The position numbers and the translations under genes are program-made. 64,000 nt of DNA, from NCBI GenBank assembly GCA_905250125.1, contig CAJNOL010000093.1, forward strand, positions 1-64,000, in the 5' to 3' direction. The notes beneath the pieces were generated by a model. That model was not told the origin of the DNA. It worked only from the letters and a program-made list of their open reading frames with translations, and did no database searches. Positions 61,220-64,000 of the stretch are shown one piece after another (position 1 is the stretch's first letter; each line of letters begins with the position of its first letter). Origin of the DNA: Rotaria sordida (taxonomy: Eukaryota > Rotifera > Eurotatoria > Philodinida > Philodinidae).

Positions 61220-61762
61220 TTAGTTCGGAACAAAAATAACTTGAAGGCCTTGTTCGAGCACCCAACGAAGATCATCTAAAGATAGAGCAATACAACCATC
61301 AGTCGGTCGCATATCTGGATGTGCTATGTGAAGAAAAATAGCCGAACCTCGGCCAGCTATTACTGGATCATCGTTATAACCGAGTATACCAATTATATCA
61401 TACAAATGATTTTCTAACCACAATCTTTCATGACTACCAGGATGTGGTAGACGAATTTGGTGATTGTAATCTGGATGTACGGCATCATCACACCAACCGT
61501 CATTTTCAATCAGTGGTTCACATGTAAGGGAAGTATTAGGTGGATCAAGACGATCAGAACGATATAATACGCGTCGTAAAGGTAGTAAACCTGATGGAGT
61601 ACTTCCGTCACCTTCATGTTTATCTGCATGCACACCACTTCTACCTATAGCAGCCGGAATATGACGACCAGCAAAATGCAATATAGCAGAAGATCCAGAG
61701 ATAACTTCCAATTCAGCTAGTCTGCTGTTTTTATCATTAAGTTCCTGATGATTGGTAGTCAT
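61220..61762 (-). CDS. Bacterial-type L,D-transpeptidase family protein (YkuD domain)
   Basis: A single 180-residue frame without introns or signal peptide. YkuD enzymes form or edit peptidoglycan cross-links through a catalytic Cys. The whole protein follows the short single-domain form I associate with proteobacteria: AAIGRSGVHADKHEGDGSTP (residues 37-56), GLLPLRRVLYRSDR, NDGWCDDAVHPDYN, IRLPHPGSHERLW, GILGYNDDP and GRGSAIFLHIAHPD, then PTDGCIALSLDDL with catalytic Cys157 and His145/His148. All motif residues are present, so activity is plausible. Animals have no peptidoglycan, so roles against bacterial walls or on another substrate are inference. TTTATTATAG ends 13 bases before the ATG, a possible spliced-leader or 5'-intron acceptor that argues against bacterial contamination. 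Confidence 0.9.
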   Translation of the reverse strand: MTTNHQELNDKNSRLAELEVISGSSAILHFAGRHIPAAIGRSGVHADKHEGDGSTPSGLLPLRRVLYRSDRLDPPNTSLTCEPLIENDGWCDDAVHPDYNHQIRLPHPGSHERLWLENHLYDIIGILGYNDDPVIAGRGSAIFLHIAHPDMRPTDGCIALSLDDLRWVLEQGLQVIFVPN

Positions 61763-63412
61763 ATTTTCTTGTTCTCTATAATAAATTATATTAAAATCTG
61801 AAGTGAACAGAGTTATAATTCGAATAATGTCATTTAGACAAGTATTTTATATACACCATCTTCGGAGAAAAAACAAAATCATCTGTCTATGGTTTTTTCA
61901 TCCATAAATGAATGAGTAGTCGATGGGCCGTAAGATAAAAAAAAGCGTTTTACCTTCATTTACATTTCGTCGTAAGTGATAACAAAACAGAAAAGAAACA
62001 CTCATGATATAGACATAAGAAGAAACAACAGAACGAAAGAAAATGATTAGAATTAGCAACGTAATGAGCGTAGCACGTTTCTCATGCGTTATAATATATA
62101 ATCGATCTAGAATATAGATTGCAACGTAATGTGTTTCGCAAAATTCGAAGACATTACGATCAGTTACTATGAATGAGAATATGGTCATATTTAACATGTA
62201 GTAATAAGAGTATGTGTTTTGGTATATAGAGCATCCAAGGTATGATTAGTGTATATTTGACTAAGCTTATTATCTTTATGTCAATATATAAATCAAGTTC
62301 GGTTAAAACAAATGTATTAAATCATGAAAGTTATTGAATTATTTTGTTGTAAGGACAATAAGAGTCGAAAACAATTTCAATAATTGACATGACAAATGTA
62401 ACACATGCTATTTTGGCACGTAATGATTGTAGTCGTTATACAGTACCAATGGATTCGTAGTCTTTGTTCATTTCAAAGAAATTGGGATTCAGCTTTTGTT
62501 TCTCATATGCCAAATGATATCTATTTTCCTGGTCCTGACTTATGGTATACAAACTGTTGTTATCGCGTAAAAGATCACAAATATCTGCTATCATTCAACC
62601 ACTTGGTTTTTAATAGAATATTACGATATATCTACAAAATGATACTCGCAGCACATCGAGACGATGTATACTTGCACAAAAACGTGTACTTTTCAATGCA
62701 ATATTACGTTCTCATTGACGGTAGCTCAAAACACGTGAGATTCTGAAAATCACGTAATATTGGTTATCAATGAATTATTCATGTAATTGAAGTAATTATG
62801 TCATGAATGTGGATGAGATCCAATAAAACAATGGTCATAGTAGCATATTTCAAAGTAGCTGATATACAGATGACCGTTATTCTTGCATAATCGTGTGCTG
62901 ATGTCATACAGATTTCATCAAATATTGATTCACCTGAAGAAGTTACTGAATTGTCAGCAATACATCATCTTCTTATGTATGGATTAACTAACGGCTAGAA
63001 TGACAGTCGTCGAGGTTTTTATTTTGTTGGATTTTGGCTCCAACGAAGATATTATAAAGTCAACATAAACTTGCTTCATTCCATTCATTGCTCTTAAACT
63101 CAATAATGACTGACATGAAAGAGTGCAAGATAGAATCAAACGTTGGTGTATTTGAACTTTCATCAACTGATTAATTGTGGATAGTCTACATCAAAATCAA
63201 CTTGCTAAACTAGCTGCAATTATTCAAGGAAATGCTATTAAGGTGATTGCGAGCACACAGGCTCCTGTAAATAGTTCGATCCAATTATTGGTGAAGAACT
63301 AAGTAGTAATACTTTTTCGTTGACGACTGCTACTTATCTCGTTTTAAGATGTTGATTAGTTAATAATGAAGAAGTATTTATATTTTAACGATAATGATCT
63401 CTATAAATTAAA
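61763..63412. other. intergenic, no confident gene
   Basis: Scattered plus-strand fragments (SNIDSPEEVTELSAIHHLL near 62915, NQLAKLAAIIQGNAIKVIAS near 63200) look like eroded coding sequence, but I recognise no family and the frames are broken. Confidence 0.35.
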
Positions 63413-63718
63413 TCATCTTGATTGGTGTTGTAATTGAGAAGATTTATATTTTCTTATAATATGTAATAAATCATTCTTTATATATTCATAATAAAATGAG
63501 TTTTTACTTTTATTCTTTGATTCAATTTTGATAACTTCCAGAGTATGAAAATTTCTGTTTCGATTGAAACGGAACAATAGTTGAATTGTAATGACTAGTA
63601 CCAATACAAGAATAATCATAAAAGTACAAAGAGAAGAAATATTGTCTCTATAATGGAGTTTGTGTTTACCAAATGTTCTATCGTTGAACTGGAATATATT
63701 TTTTATTGCGACTGACAC
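63413..63718 (-). CDS. Possible exon of a single-pass membrane protein
   Basis: A 101-codon open frame with one clear hydrophobic helix (FMIILVLVLVITIQLLF) flanked by basic residues, followed by a Lys/Ser/Tyr-rich tail. The first codon is GTG, so if real it must be spliced to an upstream exon; none is visible between 63719 and the window end. No domain recognised. It may also be a chance frame. Confidence 0.25.
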   Translation of the reverse strand: MSVAIKNIFQFNDRTFGKHKLHYRDNISSLCTFMIILVLVLVITIQLLFRFNRNRNFHTLEVIKIESKNKSKNSFYYEYIKNDLLHIIRKYKSSQLQHQSR

Positions 63719-64000
63719 TTATTATCAGAATGATTGATGAAAACAAAATCTCAGAAAAGTGTTCCTCAAATTTACGTGAACTTATAATTATTTAGAATAT
63801 TTTATTTTTTTAATAATTTAATTTGATTTTATTGAATATGCCAATGATGAAGAAAGACGACAAGAAAACAATTTATCATTCATGATTTTGTATCAACAAC
63901 AGTGGCAAAAGCGAAGAAAATTTTTGTTTTTCATGAAAGAAACTAAGCATAATGAAATATTATTTTCTTCAACTACTTAAACATTTATTTTCTTCTATAT
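63719..64000. other. window end, no gene seen
   Basis: AT-rich sequence without recognised features. Confidence 0.4.

Overview
The window reads as animal nuclear DNA from a bdelloid rotifer (Adineta/Rotaria type), a guess from content and not a search. It is strongly AT-rich. Genes are compact with GT..AG introns, many only 38-55 bp. It holds a decayed F-box protein of a type I associate with bdelloid gene expansions, an animal very-large-GTPase (VLIG) gene, and genes that look bacterial or fungal in origin. There are no operons, ribosome binding sites, CRISPR arrays or recognisable RNA genes.

Layout. 1.5-4.9 kb (-): three-exon cytochrome P450 closely resembling fungal nitric-oxide reductase P450nor (CYP55). 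8.6-10.4 kb (-): membrane-anchored PA/M28 aminopeptidase. 12.2-13.0 kb: piggyBac-like deletion derivative between TTAA sites. 14.26-14.47 kb: 70-bp tandem repeat whose units look like intron plus micro-exon. 15.7-17.2 kb (-): single-exon GT61 glycosyltransferase. 21.2-22.9 kb: 1.68-kb palindrome flanked by CCTA. 26.5-28.5 kb (+): F-box pseudogene. 28.6-29.4 kb: element with about 82-bp inverted repeats. 30.1-31.9 kb (-): eight-exon alpha/beta hydrolase. 34.1-34.9 kb (-): dead DDE transposase. 36.5-37.1 kb (+): small Tyr/Pro/Ser-rich protein. 39.8-41.3 kb (+): trypsin-like protease with a hydrophobic tail. 43.4-44.2 kb (+): carbonyl-reductase-like SDR. 44.5-45.2 kb: second piggyBac derivative. 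42.6-43.0 and 49.3-50.8 kb: Tc1/mariner debris. 47.0-47.4 kb (-): Pro/Ser-rich ORF running into a 10-N gap. 51.4-57.3 kb (-): VLIG-type GTPase. 58.4-58.9 kb (-): small PDZ protein. 59.3-59.5 kb: hAT-like MITE with an exact 8-bp target duplication. 61.2-61.8 kb (-): intronless bacterial-type L,D-transpeptidase (YkuD).

The genes do not form one pathway. The pattern is low gene density, many decayed DNA transposons of different superfamilies, and at least two genes whose closest recognisable relatives are non-animal. That combination is known from bdelloid subtelomeric or accessory regions. The strongest leads are the P450nor-like gene (predicted NO to N2O reduction), the YkuD-type transpeptidase in an animal context, and the 1.68-kb palindrome with a perfectly matched core. 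Exon joins were made by hand from splice signals and reading phase. Family calls rest on recognised motifs, and no database search was run.
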